A stretch of 64,000 nucleotides of DNA from Streptomyces sp. NBC_00670 (GCF_036226765.1 NZ_CP109017.1:682001-746000); one strand, 5' to 3'. Positions 1 to 9,224 are shown, counted from the stretch's first letter. Notes: generated by a model not told the origin, from the letters alone. Made by a program: numbers and translations.

Positions 1-374
1 GCGATCCAGTCGGCGGAGCGGCCGTTGGGGCGCGTCACCAGCTTCTTCCGTACGCCGAGGACGAGCGTCTCGCGCTTGACGCGCACCCACCGCTCGACGT
101 TGCCCGCGTTGCCGTGCAGGTCAGGGATGCGCCAGTGCGAGTCGACCTCGGTCACCCGGGCGTCGGGGAAGCGGGCCAGGATCTGCCGGCCGCGCGGGGA
201 GGCGGCCGCGGCGGGTTCGGCGTGGATCTCCCGGACGGCGAGCATGCGGCGCGCCTCGGGCGAGTCCCGGAAGGGGGCGGCGCCCGCCGGGGACGCCGGA
301 GGCGCCGGCAGCTCGTCGAGGCCGAACAGGGCGTCGGCCTCTCCGGCGGGCCGCCGGGATGCGGGGGTGCTCAT
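1..374 (-). CDS. Spore photoproduct lyase family protein (5' part, runs off the window)
   Basis: The ATG at 374 (complement) opens a frame that stays open to the window edge, giving about 124 residues of an N-terminal region. It reads MSTPASRRPAGEADALFGL, then blocks such as FRDSPEARRMLAVREIHAEP, ASPRGRQIL, ARFPDARVTEVDSHWRIP, GNVERWVRVKRETLVLG and TRPNGRSADWI. I recognise this as the N-terminus of the actinobacterial spore photoproduct lyase (radical SAM DNA-repair) family. The radical-SAM CxxxCxxC motif would follow just beyond the window, so the catalytic part cannot be checked. It diverges from the gene at 495. The family assignment comes from remembered sequence similarity; the direct DNA-repair role is known for SplB, not shown here. 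Confidence 0.8.
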   Translation of the reverse strand, partial: MSTPASRRPAGEADALFGLDELPAPPASPAGAAPFRDSPEARRMLAVREIHAEPAAAASPRGRQILARFPDARVTEVDSHWRIPDLHGNAGNVERWVRVKRETLVLGVRKKLVTRPNGRSADWI

Positions 375-412
375 CGTCGGGCTCCGGGACCAGGTGGGCG
401 GGGGGAACGGAC

Positions 413-432
413 GGGGTCGACATGTCGACCCC
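413..432. promoter_or_regulatory. 20-bp perfect palindrome between divergent genes
   Basis: GGGGTCGACATGTCGACCCC is a perfect dyad. It lies 39 bp upstream of the spore-photoproduct-lyase-like start (374) and 63 bp upstream of the start at 495. A dyad of this length in a 120-bp divergent spacer is a good candidate operator; the regulator is unknown. A GGGTAC hexamer at 443-448 resembles a SigB-type -10, but no matching -35 was found. Confidence 0.4.
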
Positions 433-494
433 TTCGCCCCCAGGGTACGAGGGGCCCCGTCCCCCGTGCGGCTTCCTGCCCCTACGCTCTCCCC

Positions 495-851
495 ATGAAG
501 CAGACGGAGATCATCCTGCGGGCCATCGGCGTGCTGACCGAGACGAACGCGCTGACGCGCCGGATCGCCCAGGACCAGGACGCGGAGCTGGACCCGGCGG
601 AGAGCCAGCTCGGCTCGCTGGTGACGGAGGTCTTCCCGACGGTGGAGGTGCCCGCGGACGCGGGGCCCACGGAGGCCGGGCAGGCGGTCGCGGACGCGTA
701 TCTGCCGGCGGCCATCTCCCTGGTGGGAGCGTTCGCCTTCCTCTTCTCCGAACTGGCGGAGGTCCATGACGCGGGCCGGACGGACGTCACGACGGCGTCG
801 CTGCTCCAGGATCTGGCGCTGCGGCTGTCGCGCGCGACGGACGAGTCCTAG
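495..851 (+). CDS. Conserved hypothetical helical protein, 118 aa
   Basis: The frame starts at ATG 495 ([17 protein letters not shown]) and stops at TAG 849-851. The protein is acidic and mostly helix-forming. It has one hydrophobic stretch ([23 protein letters not shown]) that is too polar at its end to be a confident membrane span. I see no signal peptide, cysteines or known motif and do not recognise the family. It is transcribed away from the spore-photoproduct-lyase-like gene. A longer frame upstream is open only because of GC bias; the coding character begins at 495. Its function is unknown. Confidence 0.6.
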   Translation: MKQTEIILRAIGVLTETNALTRRIAQDQDAELDPAESQLGSLVTEVFPTVEVPADAGPTEAGQAVADAYLPAAISLVGAFAFLFSELAEVHDAGRTDVTTASLLQDLALRLSRATDES

Positions 852-879
852 GAGGTACCGGGCTCAGGAGGTACCGGGC
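851..879. repeat. 13-bp direct repeat, period 16
   Basis: GGAGGTACCGGGC occurs at 851-863 and again at 867-879. The first copy begins on the last base of the stop codon of the preceding gene. It is a short local duplication with no evident function. Confidence 0.6.
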
Positions 880-1047
880 CCCGTCCCGTTGGGCCTTTCG
901 GGTGGATTAGCGGCGGCGGGGCACCCATTGGGGGCAATGAACGCCCCGGCGCCCCGGACGCACGGAGAGGATGCGACATGTGGTGCCCGGGGCCTCGCCC
1001 CGGCGCCCGCGCAGGTCTCCCTGGCGTCCCACGAGAGCAAGCCGCCG

Positions 1048-2745
1048 ATGACACACACCGAGCAAGCCGGGCAGGTCACGTCTGTCCCGGGTGAGTCCGC
1101 ACCCCCTCCGCGTCCGCGTCCCGGCGCGGTGGTGGTGAAGTGGCTGACGACGACCGACCACAAGACCATCGGCTCCCTCTACCTGATCACGTCGTTCGCG
1201 TTCTTCCTGCTCGGCGGGGTGATGGCCCTCTTCCTCCGCATCGAACTGGCCCGCCCCGGGTTGCAGCTCCTCTCCAACGAGCAGTACAACCAGGCATTCA
1301 CGATGCACGGCACCGTGATGCTGCTGATGTTCGCGACCCCGCTGTTCTCCGGCTTCACCAACTGGATCATGCCGTTGCAGATCGGCGCGCCCGATGTGGC
1401 GTTCCCCCGGCTGAACATGCTGGCCTACTGGTTCTACCTGTTCGGTTCGCTCATCGCGGTCGGCGGCTTTCTGACCCCGGACGGCGCCGCCTCGTTCGGC
1501 TGGTTCGCCTACAGCCCGCTGACCGACATGGTGCACTCGCCGGGCGTCGGCCACGACATGTGGATCCTGGGCCTGGGACTGTCCGGCTTCGGCACGATCC
1601 TCGGCGCGGTCAACTTCATCACCACGATCATCTGCATGCGTGCCCCCGGCATGACGATGTTCCGGATGCCGATCTTCACCTGGAACGTCCTGCTCACCAG
1701 CGTGCTGGTGCTGTTCGCCTTCCCGGTGCTGGCCGCCGCACTGCTCACCCTGGAGGTCGACCGCAAGTTCGGGGCGCACGTCTTCGAGGCCGCCAACGGC
1801 GGACCACTGCTGTGGCAGCACCTGTTCTGGTTCTTCGGGCATCCGGAGGTGTACATCATCGCGCTGCCGTTCTTCGGCATCGTGACGGAGGTGATCCCCG
1901 TCTTCGCCCGCAAGCCGATCTTCGGCTACATGGGTCTGGTCGGCGCGACCATCTCCATCACCGGGCTGTCCGTCAGCGTGTGGGCGCACCACATGTTCGT
2001 CACCGGCGGGGTACTGCTGCCGTTCTTCTCGTTCATGAGCTTCCTGATCGCGGTGCCGACCGGGGTGAAGTTCTTCAACTGGATCGGCACGATGTGGAAG
2101 GGCTCCCTCACCTTCGAGACACCGATGCTGTGGGTGACGGGCTTCCTCGTCACCTTCCTCTTCGGCGGTCTGACCGGCGTCCTGCTCGCCTCTCCTCCGC
2201 TGGACTTCGAGGTGTCGGACTCCTACTTCGTCGTCGCGCACTTCCACTACGTCGTCTTCGGCACCGTCGTCTTCGCGATGTTCGCCGGCTTCCACTTCTG
2301 GTGGCCCAAGTTCACCGGCAAGATGCTGGACGAGCGGCTGGGCAAGATGACGTTCTGGATGCTCTTCGTGGGCTTCCACACCACATTCCTGATCCAGCAC
2401 TGGCTGGGCGTGGAGGGCATGCCGCGCCGGTACGCCGACTATCTCGCGGCGGACGGCTTCACCTGGCTCAACACCATCTCCAGCATCGGCTCCTTCCTGC
2501 TCGGTCTGTCGATGCTGCCGTTCCTCTACAACGTCTGGCGCACGGCCCACTACGGCAAGCCTGTGGGCGTGCCCGACCCGTGGGGGTACGGCCGTTCGCT
2601 GGAGTGGACGACCTCCTGCCCGCCGCCGCGGCACAACTTCGAGTGCCTGCCGCTGATCCGTTCCGAGTCCCCGGCCTTCGATCTGCACCACCGGGACATC
2701 GCGGTGCAGGAGATCGAGCCCGAGACCGGCCGCCCCCGTGTCTGA
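1048..2745 (+). CDS. ctaD: Cytochrome c oxidase subunit I (aa3 type), second-copy type
   Basis: A 565-aa, twelve-helix heme-copper oxidase subunit I, the catalytic subunit that reduces O2 to water in the membrane. Visible ligands and channel motifs: FTMHGTVM (low-spin heme His), FFGHPEVY (CuB His, proton-channel Glu and the cross-linked Tyr), WAHHMFVTG (two CuB His), [14 protein letters not shown] (K-channel Lys) and [10 protein letters not shown] (heme a3 and heme a His). I chose ATG 1048; an in-frame ATG at 937 would add 37 poorly conserved residues. The genes ctaC, ctaE and ctaF and the bc1 genes are not beside it, so this looks like an accessory subunit I paralogue. It overlaps the next gene by 8 bp, implying co-translation. 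The family is certain; the paralogue status is inferred from context. Confidence 0.93.
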   Translation: MTHTEQAGQVTSVPGESAPPPRPRPGAVVVKWLTTTDHKTIGSLYLITSFAFFLLGGVMALFLRIELARPGLQLLSNEQYNQAFTMHGTVMLLMFATPLFSGFTNWIMPLQIGAPDVAFPRLNMLAYWFYLFGSLIAVGGFLTPDGAASFGWFAYSPLTDMVHSPGVGHDMWILGLGLSGFGTILGAVNFITTIICMRAPGMTMFRMPIFTWNVLLTSVLVLFAFPVLAAALLTLEVDRKFGAHVFEAANGGPLLWQHLFWFFGHPEVYIIALPFFGIVTEVIPVFARKPIFGYMGLVGATISITGLSVSVWAHHMFVTGGVLLPFFSFMSFLIAVPTGVKFFNWIGTMWKGSLTFETPMLWVTGFLVTFLFGGLTGVLLASPPLDFEVSDSYFVVAHFHYVVFGTVVFAMFAGFHFWWPKFTGKMLDERLGKMTFWMLFVGFHTTFLIQHWLGVEGMPRRYADYLAADGFTWLNTISSIGSFLLGLSMLPFLYNVWRTAHYGKPVGVPDPWGYGRSLEWTTSCPPPRHNFECLPLIRSESPAFDLHHRDIAVQEIEPETGRPRV

Positions 2746-3112
2746 ACGGAACACGGAGGGGGAGACGAGGCCGGGCCCGGCGCACGACGAGGGGCCCGGC
2801 CTCGTCAACCAGGTGGAGGGGTATCTGCTGTGGCAGGCGCGGGTGGCCGAGGCCGAGGACCGCGCCCGTGCCTTCACCGCGCCCCTGGAGTGGCTGACCA
2901 CGGCGCAGCGGGCCGAGCTCGAGAACCGGTACACCGGCGACTGCCTGGCCCGGGCCCGGGGCGATCTGCAGCGCATCGCCCGGCGGATCACCGCCATCCG
3001 GCAGGAGTACGAGGAGCGGTACCGGCAGCTGCGGGTGCGGTGCGTCGCCGCGGCGGTCTCGTTCGCGGCCCTGGCCCTGGTCGCCGCCGTCGTCCTGCGC
3101 TGCCTGCCGTGA
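2738..3112 (+). CDS. Small C-tail membrane protein coupled to ctaD
   Basis: A 124-aa protein read from GTG 2738, inside the last codons of ctaD. Residues about 20-95 are charged and heptad-like ([36 protein letters not shown]), suggesting a coiled coil. Residues about 102-122 ([20 protein letters not shown]) form a single C-terminal membrane helix, so it should be tail-anchored with the coiled coil in the cytoplasm. I do not recognise a named family. The 8-bp overlap with ctaD suggests it helps assemble or regulate that oxidase subunit, which is inference only. Confidence 0.75.
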   Translation: MSERNTEGETRPGPAHDEGPGLVNQVEGYLLWQARVAEAEDRARAFTAPLEWLTTAQRAELENRYTGDCLARARGDLQRIARRITAIRQEYEERYRQLRVRCVAAAVSFAALALVAAVVLRCLP

Positions 3113-3141
3113 CGGCGCGGCCCCGCCGAACAGGACGGACA

Positions 3142-3174
3142 GGGCCGGCCCCGATGCGGATGGTGGGCCGGCCC
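3142..3174. terminator. Hairpin between convergent genes
   Basis: Two copies of the self-complementary decamer GGGCCGGCCC (3142-3151 and 3165-3174) can pair across a 13-nt loop. They sit between the stop at 3112 (+) and the stop at 3287 (-). There is no U-tract, as is usual for actinomycete terminators. Confidence 0.5.
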
Positions 3175-3286
3175 CGTTCGCCGGGATCATTGTGACCTTG
3201 CCGTACCGGTCCGGGGCAAGAGGTGCGCAGGAACGTTCCTGCCACTCGTTTCACACCCCGGGTGCGCCTCGCGCGCCCCGTGGGGC

Positions 3287-4915
3287 TCAGTCCGCGCGCT
3301 CGACCCTCCCCTTGCGGTTGCGACGGGTCAGGACGCGTTCGAGCCGGGTCAGCGGCGTGGGCGCGTACTGGCGCAGCGCGGCGCGGGCGGCGTTCGCGCC
3401 GGGGGCACCGTGCACCCCGCCGCCCGGGTGGGCGCTCGCGGAGGCCAGATACAGCCGGCCGATCGGCGTCTCCGCGCGCCCCGTGCCGGGGACGGGGCGG
3501 AAGACGAGCTGCTGGTGCATGGCGGTGGTACCGCCGTTGATGGCGCCGTCCTGGAGGTTGGCGTCCATCGACTGCAGGGTCGGCGGCGCCAGGATCCGCC
3601 GGGCGCGGATCAGCGAACGGAACCCGGGGGCGAACCGCTCCACCTGCCGTTCGACGCGGTCCGCCATGAGCTGCTGCTCCTTGGCGTCCCATGCTCCCGT
3701 CAGCCCCTCGTCCCCGGCGTCGCCCGTGACCAGGTGCGGCACATGGGTGTAGGCCCAGGCGGACTCGGTGCCCCGGGGGGAGCGCGGCGGGTCGCTGGTG
3801 GTCATCTGGCCGAAGACGCAGAACGGCCGGTCCGGGATCAGTTTCCTGGCGATCTGGGCGGCGAACCGGGTCAACTCGTCGATGCCGTCCGCGAGATGCA
3901 CGGTGCCCGCCAGGGACGCCGCCTCCTGCGCCCACGGCACGGGACCGTCCAGCGCCCAGTCGACCTTGAAGGTGGCGAAGTCCCACTGGAACCGCCGCAG
4001 GTCGTCCATGAGCTGCGCGGGAAGGTGCTCGGGCTCGACCAGGCCGCCGTAGAGCGCGGGGGCCGCCACGTCGGCGAGTACGGCGCGGTGGGCCGCCACC
4101 GTCTCGCCGCCGGCGGTGCGCACCGCGACCGCCCGGCCGCCGCGGACGACAACCCGTTCCACGCGCTGTCCGCACCGCAGGGTGCCGCCGTGCTGCCGCA
4201 GTCTGCGCACCAGCGCGTCGGTGAAGGCGCCCGAGCCACCGGCGGGCACGGGGAAGCCGTACGTCTGGCCGAGCATGGTCATCAGCCAGCCGAAGCCGCC
4301 GCTGCCCGCGGACTCGGGGGCGAGGTCGGCGTGCAGGGCGTTGCCCGCCAGCAGCAGTCCGCCGCCCTCGCCGCGGAACTCCTCCTCCCCCAGCCGGCGC
4401 ACCGGCAGCACCAGGGAGCGGGCCAGCCGCAGTCCGCCCGCCCCGCGCAGCCGCAGTGCCAGCTTGGCGCCCGCGCGGACCGGCGGGAACGGGGTGAACA
4501 GGGCGTCCACCAGATCGGGGCGGACGCGTTCCCACACGGACGTCAGCTCGCGCCAGGCGTCCCCGTCGCCGTCGGCGAAGGTGTCCAGGGAGGCGGCGGT
4601 GTCGTCGATGTTCCGGCCCAGCACGGCGCACCTGCCGTCGCTGCGGGGATGGGCCAGTACCCGGGGCGCGTGCGCCCAGCGCAGCCCGTGGCGCTCCAGT
4701 TCGAGGCCGGCGATGACCGGCGAGGCGGCGGCCAGCGGGTAGAACGAGCTGAACAGGTCGTTGACGAAGTCGGGGTGCACGTTCCGGTCGTGCCGGACGG
4801 CGCCGCCGGGTTCGTCCTGTTCCTCCAGGACCTCCACGCTCCAGCCGGCGTCGGCGAGCAGGTTGGCGGCGACCAGCCCGTTGGGTCCCGCGCCGATCAC
4901 CACGGCGTCCGGCAT
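3287..4915 (-). CDS. FAD-dependent NAD(P)/FAD oxidoreductase of the phytoene-desaturase superfamily
   Basis: A 542-aa flavoprotein beginning MPDAVVIGAGPNGLVAANLL, an N-terminal Rossmann GxGxxG dinucleotide-binding motif, followed by VEVLEEQDEPGGAVR (the Glu that binds the ADP ribose and the GG motif). The C-terminus has the FAD-contact segment LYLASASAHPGGGVHGAPGANAARAAL typical of CrtI-like enzymes. GAGGAGG lies just upstream of ATG 4915. It is the last gene of a three-gene operon with an SRPBCC protein (46 bp upstream) and an SDR. CrtI-like enzymes desaturate or isomerise lipids and carotenoids, but no phytoene synthase is near, so the substrate is open. Superfamily is certain, role unknown. 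Confidence 0.85.
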   Translation of the reverse strand: MPDAVVIGAGPNGLVAANLLADAGWSVEVLEEQDEPGGAVRHDRNVHPDFVNDLFSSFYPLAAASPVIAGLELERHGLRWAHAPRVLAHPRSDGRCAVLGRNIDDTAASLDTFADGDGDAWRELTSVWERVRPDLVDALFTPFPPVRAGAKLALRLRGAGGLRLARSLVLPVRRLGEEEFRGEGGGLLLAGNALHADLAPESAGSGGFGWLMTMLGQTYGFPVPAGGSGAFTDALVRRLRQHGGTLRCGQRVERVVVRGGRAVAVRTAGGETVAAHRAVLADVAAPALYGGLVEPEHLPAQLMDDLRRFQWDFATFKVDWALDGPVPWAQEAASLAGTVHLADGIDELTRFAAQIARKLIPDRPFCVFGQMTTSDPPRSPRGTESAWAYTHVPHLVTGDAGDEGLTGAWDAKEQQLMADRVERQVERFAPGFRSLIRARRILAPPTLQSMDANLQDGAINGGTTAMHQQLVFRPVPGTGRAETPIGRLYLASASAHPGGGVHGAPGANAARAALRQYAPTPLTRLERVLTRRNRKGRVERAD

Positions 4916-4961
4916 GACCGCCTCCTCGTCCGCCGCGTCGCCCGGCTGTTCCCCGTGCGGC

Positions 4962-5438
4962 TCATGAGGCCGTCGTCCGCTCGGCGCGGGCCCCGTCGAT
5001 CTCGTCGCCCGTCTTCTCGCAGACCTTCGCGAGCCGGGCCAGCATTGGGCGGTGGCGCAGCTGGATCACCGTCTCGACGGCCATGTTGTGCATGGCGCGG
5101 CCGGCGCCCTGCAGGGGGTGTTCGTCGACGATCACCAGGGTGTACTCGCCCCAGGAGCGCAGTTCGATGGCGATGCGGGCGGTGCCGAGCGGTCCGGCGT
5201 GCGCCTCCAGTTCCAGGACGCTGCCCTCGACGCACCGCCGTACGACCGTCTCGTTGGTGAACGTCAGCGGGCCGAGGCGGACCTCGTACCGGAGCGCGGA
5301 GTCCAGCTCGGGCCAGTCGCCGCGCACGGGTGTGGAGGACGACGTCCCGACCACCCATTCGGCGTACCGGGTGCCGTCGGCCAGCACGGTCCAGACGTGC
5401 TCCGGTGCGGTCTTGATCAGCCGGTGGCGTACGGCCAC
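4962..5438 (-). CDS. SRPBCC (START-like) lipid-binding family protein
   Basis: A 158-aa protein of the polyketide cyclase/dehydrase (SRPBCC) fold. It begins VAVRHRLIKTAPEHVWTVLADGTRYAEWVVG, the usual first strand and helix of the fold. Next comes TFTNETVVRRCVEGSVLELEA and the C-terminal helix ending near residue 150. I chose GTG 5438 because GGAGG lies 5 nt upstream; an in-frame GTG at 5474 would add 12 residues. It lies between an SDR and an FAD oxidoreductase on the same strand. The fold makes a deep hydrophobic pocket, so it probably binds or presents the substrate shared by these enzymes; that is inference. Confidence 0.82.
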   Translation of the reverse strand: MAVRHRLIKTAPEHVWTVLADGTRYAEWVVGTSSSTPVRGDWPELDSALRYEVRLGPLTFTNETVVRRCVEGSVLELEAHAGPLGTARIAIELRSWGEYTLVIVDEHPLQGAGRAMHNMAVETVIQLRHRPMLARLAKVCEKTGDEIDGARAERTTAS

Positions 5439-5532
5439 GGACACCTCCGCGAGGCTCGGGTGTGCCGGTGGCACACGGTGGTCGGACGCCGGGTTCCCGC
5501 GCGGCCGTCGTTGAACCGTGCGCGGTCGGGCC

Positions 5533-6405
5533 TCACTCGGCGGCGGTGCGGTCGGCGCGGCCGCCGCCGCCCAGCAGGCCCGTCGGGCGGACGTCCTGGC
5601 GGGCGGCCGTCCGGGGCAGTTCCCGGCGCGTGGCGCGGAGCACGACCGGGGGCACCGCCGCGCGCACCAGCTGAACCGCGCGCAGCCAGCCCGGTACGTA
5701 CACGGCGGTGCGCCGGCGCTCGACGGCGTCGGCCAGCCGGACGGCGACCGTACGGGCCGGGGTGATCCGGTGGGCCGGCGGGGGCATGTGGGTGCGCAGC
5801 TCGTGCAGGGCGGCGTGGCGCTCGCCGTCGCGGATCATGTCGGTGTCGGTCCAGCCGAGGTAGGCGATGCCCACCGCCACGCCGTGGTGGGCGAGTTCGG
5901 CGCGCAGGGAGTGGGCGAGGGCCTCGACGCCGGCCTTCGAGGCACAGTAGGCGCTCATCATGGGGGCCGCGCCGATCGAGGCGAGCGAGCCGATCTGGAG
6001 GTGGTAGCCGGCGGTGCGCAGCAGGTCGGGGAGGAAGGCGTGGGCGGTGTTGGCGCTGCCGGTGAGGTTGACGTCGATGATGCGCTGCCAGTGGGCGGGG
6101 TCGGTGTCGAGGAAGGCGCCGGCCTCGGCGACGGCGGCGTTGGCGACGACGGCGGACGGCGGGCCGAGGCGGCGGCGGATCTCCTCGGCGGCGGTGTCCA
6201 GGGCCGCGGTGTCGGTGACGTCCGTCTCGTGGGCGAGGGCGGGGGTGGGGAGTTCGGCGGCCAGCCGCTCCAGCGCGGCGCGCTCGTGGCCGAGGAGGGC
6301 GAGGCGGGCGCCGCGGTGGGCGAGCTCGCGGGCGAGTTCGGCGCCGATGCCGCGGGCGGCGCCGGTGACCACGACGGTGCGGTCGGTGAGGGGGCTGTCT
6401 GGCAC
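5533..6405 (-). CDS. SDR family oxidoreductase
   Basis: A 290-aa classical short-chain dehydrogenase/reductase. TGAARGIG near residues 15-22 is the glycine-rich cofactor loop, ANAAVA corresponds to NNAG, and the catalytic Ser plus YCASK (Tyr and Lys) lie at about residues 140-160. The C-terminal 80 residues are longer than usual and contain a hydrophobic stretch (WLRAVQLVRAAVPPVVLRA) that could associate with the membrane. The start is GTG 6405 with GGGAGA upstream. It is the first gene of the operon SDR, SRPBCC, FAD oxidoreductase, suggesting a lipid or polyketide-like oxidoreductive pathway. The substrate is unknown. Confidence 0.85.
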   Translation of the reverse strand: MPDSPLTDRTVVVTGAARGIGAELARELAHRGARLALLGHERAALERLAAELPTPALAHETDVTDTAALDTAAEEIRRRLGPPSAVVANAAVAEAGAFLDTDPAHWQRIIDVNLTGSANTAHAFLPDLLRTAGYHLQIGSLASIGAAPMMSAYCASKAGVEALAHSLRAELAHHGVAVGIAYLGWTDTDMIRDGERHAALHELRTHMPPPAHRITPARTVAVRLADAVERRRTAVYVPGWLRAVQLVRAAVPPVVLRATRRELPRTAARQDVRPTGLLGGGGRADRTAAE

Positions 6406-6492
6406 GGTGTCTCCCGGAGGGCCGATGTCGTCGGCCCTCCGGGTGTCCGGGTACGGGTCGGGGTAACCCGGGGTGCTGTGGGAGGGCTGCGC

Positions 6493-6924
6493 TCACGTCA
6501 TGCGCGTCGGTCCCGTCATGGCGCCCCTCTCGGCCGCGCGGCCGACCACCCTCGCGTGGGTCATCAGGGGGGCGCAGCGTTCGCAGACCTCGGCCAGCGT
6601 CCAGACGCGGCCGACCGCGGGGTTGTGGCGCAGGACCAGCAGGACCGTGCCGCCGCACAGCACCTTCGTGCCCTGGTGGGCGGAGCACTGCTGGACCCGG
6701 CACTGGCAGGACGCGTCGCCGCGTACCGTCGCCGCCTTGGCGTGGGCGGCGGCGTGGGCCTCGGCGAAGCGGCGCAGGGCGGTGACGTCGCGGGAGCGGG
6801 GCGGCATCCGGCAGGCGGCGCTGCAGACGACGGAGGCGGACCGGTCGCTGTGGCCGGTGACCCGGACCGTCCAGATCCGTCCGGGACGGCGGGCTGCGGG
6901 GACCTCTGGATGTGCGAGTGCCAC
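6493..6924 (-). CDS. Cysteine-rich hypothetical protein (probable zinc binder)
   Basis: A 143-aa protein from GTG 6924 (a GAAGGA sequence lies about 10 nt upstream). Cysteines are clustered as CSAAC, CQC, C-S-A-H, CGG and CERC with nearby histidines, a pattern typical of structural zinc sites. The middle segment (GTKVLCGGTVLLVLRHNPAVGRVWTLAEVCERCA) is the most protein-like part. No catalytic motif or membrane span is visible. It is transcribed away from the PAS-GAF-PP2C gene at 7147. I do not recognise a named family, and a regulatory or nucleic-acid-binding role would be a guess. Confidence 0.65.
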   Translation of the reverse strand: MALAHPEVPAARRPGRIWTVRVTGHSDRSASVVCSAACRMPPRSRDVTALRRFAEAHAAAHAKAATVRGDASCQCRVQQCSAHQGTKVLCGGTVLLVLRHNPAVGRVWTLAEVCERCAPLMTHARVVGRAAERGAMTGPTRMT

Positions 6925-7146
6925 GGGCGGTTTTCCTTCGTGTGTGGGGGGCTGCTGCCGTGGGGACGGCGGGCGCCTCGGTCAGGGCGCACTGATATCC
7001 CTACCCGCCCGGACGCCGGTTCCTGCCTCCCGACCCGCCGGGCTTCGCTCCCCGGTGTTGCCCCGGCGGCCGTCCTGTGACGTAATCGGATGACCCGCAC
7101 GGGAGATCTTGGCGGTGCCGTTGCCGCGCCGGAAGGAGCGGCGGAG

Positions 7147-9192
7147 ATGCGTGTGTATCCGGACTCGGCCGGCGACGAGATGCCCGCGGCGCCGGGCGCG
7201 CTGCTCGACCTGTTGCAGGTCGCGGCCGTCGTGCTGGACGCCGAGGGGCACATCGTGCTGTGGAGCCCGGAGGCCGAACGCCTGCTCGGGTACACGGCGG
7301 AGGAGGCCCTGGGGCAGCGCGCCGACCACTTCCTGGTGTCGGCCGCGCAACGCGACCGGGGCCGTGAGCTGTTCGCGCAGGTCCGCTCCGGCGACCGCTG
7401 GGCGGGGGTGTTCCCGCTGTGCCACAAGGACGGCACCGAGCATCCGGTGGAGTTCCGCACCATGCGGCTGGACGACAGCCGGGGCGAGGTCCACATGCTG
7501 GGCCTGGCCACCGACGCCCGTACCGTGCGGGGCGTGGAGCGGGACCTGGCGCTGTCCCACATCCTCGTCAACCAGACCCCGGTCGGCATCGCGGTGTTCG
7601 ACACCCGGCTGCGGTGGGTGGGGTGCAATCCGGCCCTCGAACGGATCAACGGCCTGTCCGAGGCCGCGGTGGTGGGCCGCAGGCTCGCCGACGTGCTGCC
7701 GGGGCTCGACGCGCGGACCATCGAGGCCCGGATGCGGCGCGTGCTGGAGACGGGCGAGCCGCTGCTCGACCAGCAGACGATCGGGACGACGGCAGCCGGT
7801 ACCGGGGAGCGGGCGTACTCCGAGTCGTACCACCGCATCGCGGACGCGCGCGGCCGGGTGCTGGGCATCGCCATGGCGATCATCGACGTCACAGAGCGTC
7901 AGCAGGCGGCCTCCGAGGTGGTGCGGGCGCGGGAGCAGCTCGCGGTGATCGCGGACGCGGGGGCACGGATCGGCAGCACGCTCGATCTGTGGCAGACGGC
8001 CCGGGAGCTGGCCGATGTGACGGTGCCGCACCTGGCGGACCTGGCCGCCGTGGACGTCCTGGAGTCGGTGGTCGCACACGGCACCGTCGCGCCCGTCATG
8101 GCGGACACGCATGTCGAGTTCCGGGCGCTGGCCGTCGCCTCCGGGTACGCCACCGACGCCATCCGGGCCGCCGACCCGGTCGGGCAGCTCGCCGTCTACA
8201 GCCCCTCGCGGCTGATCACCGAGTGCGTGCGCGAGGCGGAGCCGTGCCGGATCGAGCACGTCGACGCGGCGGTGATGCGGCGCATCGCCCGGGACGCGCA
8301 CGCCGCCCAGACACTGCGCGAGGCCGGGGTGCACAGCTATCTGGCGGTGCCGCTGCGGGCCCGCGGCGAGGTGCTGGGCACGCTGAGCCTGCTGCGGACG
8401 CGCAACGAGCGGCCCTTCGACGACGGCGACCAGGTCCTCGCCTGCGAACTCGCCGCCCGCGCCGCCATGTGCATCGACAACGCGCGGCTGTACGGGCGGG
8501 AGCGGACCGCCGCGCTCACGCTCCAGCGCAGCCTGCTGCCGACCGCGCCCGCCCGGCACGAGGGGCTGGACATCGCGGCCCGCTATCTGCCGGCGCTCAG
8601 CGAGGTCGGCGGCGACTGGTACGACGTACTGCCGCTGGGGCCGGGGCGGACCGCGCTCGTCGTCGGCGACGTGATGGGCAAGGGCGTGCAGGCGGCGGCG
8701 ATCATGGGGCAGTTGAGCACGGCCACCCGGGCGCTGGCCCGTCTCGATCTGCCGCCCGCCGAGCTGCTCGGCCACCTCGACGACATCACGGGCTCGCTCG
8801 GCGACACCATCGCCACCTGTCTGTACGCGGTGTGCGATCTGCGCCGGGGCCGGTGCGTGCTGTCCAGCGCCGGCCATCTGCCGCCGGTGCTGCTGCGCCC
8901 CGACGGGGAGGCCGCACTCGTGGACGTGCCGCCCGGGGTGCCGCTCGGTGTCGGCGGCGTCGGTTTCGGCACCGTGGAGGTCGAACTGGCGCCGGGGACC
9001 CTGCTCGCCCTCTACACCGACGGTCTGGTGGAGAACCGGGGCGAGCCGATCGACGCCGGTCTGACGGCCCTGACCCGACTGCTGCGCGGCTGCCGACTGC
9101 CCCTGGAGCGGATCGGGGACATGCTGCTCGGCGCGCTGCGCCCCGAACCGGACGACGACGTGGCCCTGGTGCTGGTGCGCACGCGCGCGTGA
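7147..9192 (+). CDS. PAS-PAS-GAF-PP2C (SpoIIE/RsbU-type) Ser/Thr phosphatase
   Basis: A 681-aa sensor phosphatase. An N-terminal PAS domain (about 15-130; VAAVVLDAEGHIVLWSPEAE) is followed by a second PAS (about 140-260) and a GAF domain (about 275-440; SYLAVPLRARGEVLGTLSLL). The SpoIIE-type PP2C domain starts near 450. Its metal-binding acidic residues are in GGDWYDV (about 488), GDVMGKG (about 506), YTDGLVE (about 622) and DDDVALVL (about 671). ATG 7147 has GGAAGGAG 8 nt upstream, better than an in-frame ATG at 7090. Such proteins dephosphorylate anti-sigma-factor antagonists in partner-switching circuits. The ligand and target are unknown; the nearest sigma factor of that class is at 22428. 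Confidence 0.93.
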   Translation: MRVYPDSAGDEMPAAPGALLDLLQVAAVVLDAEGHIVLWSPEAERLLGYTAEEALGQRADHFLVSAAQRDRGRELFAQVRSGDRWAGVFPLCHKDGTEHPVEFRTMRLDDSRGEVHMLGLATDARTVRGVERDLALSHILVNQTPVGIAVFDTRLRWVGCNPALERINGLSEAAVVGRRLADVLPGLDARTIEARMRRVLETGEPLLDQQTIGTTAAGTGERAYSESYHRIADARGRVLGIAMAIIDVTERQQAASEVVRAREQLAVIADAGARIGSTLDLWQTARELADVTVPHLADLAAVDVLESVVAHGTVAPVMADTHVEFRALAVASGYATDAIRAADPVGQLAVYSPSRLITECVREAEPCRIEHVDAAVMRRIARDAHAAQTLREAGVHSYLAVPLRARGEVLGTLSLLRTRNERPFDDGDQVLACELAARAAMCIDNARLYGRERTAALTLQRSLLPTAPARHEGLDIAARYLPALSEVGGDWYDVLPLGPGRTALVVGDVMGKGVQAAAIMGQLSTATRALARLDLPPAELLGHLDDITGSLGDTIATCLYAVCDLRRGRCVLSSAGHLPPVLLRPDGEAALVDVPPGVPLGVGGVGFGTVEVELAPGTLLALYTDGLVENRGEPIDAGLTALTRLLRGCRLPLERIGDMLLGALRPEPDDDVALVLVRTRA

Positions 9193-9224
9193 GGGGCCCG
9201 ACGCACCTCGGGCCCCTCACGCGC
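9185..9224. terminator. Strong bidirectional hairpin overlapping the PP2C stop codon
   Basis: A 17-bp perfect stem with a 6-nt loop (arms 9185-9201 and 9208-9224) lies between convergent genes ending at 9192 (+) and 9247 (-). The left arm contains the TGA stop of the phosphatase. Confidence 0.8.
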
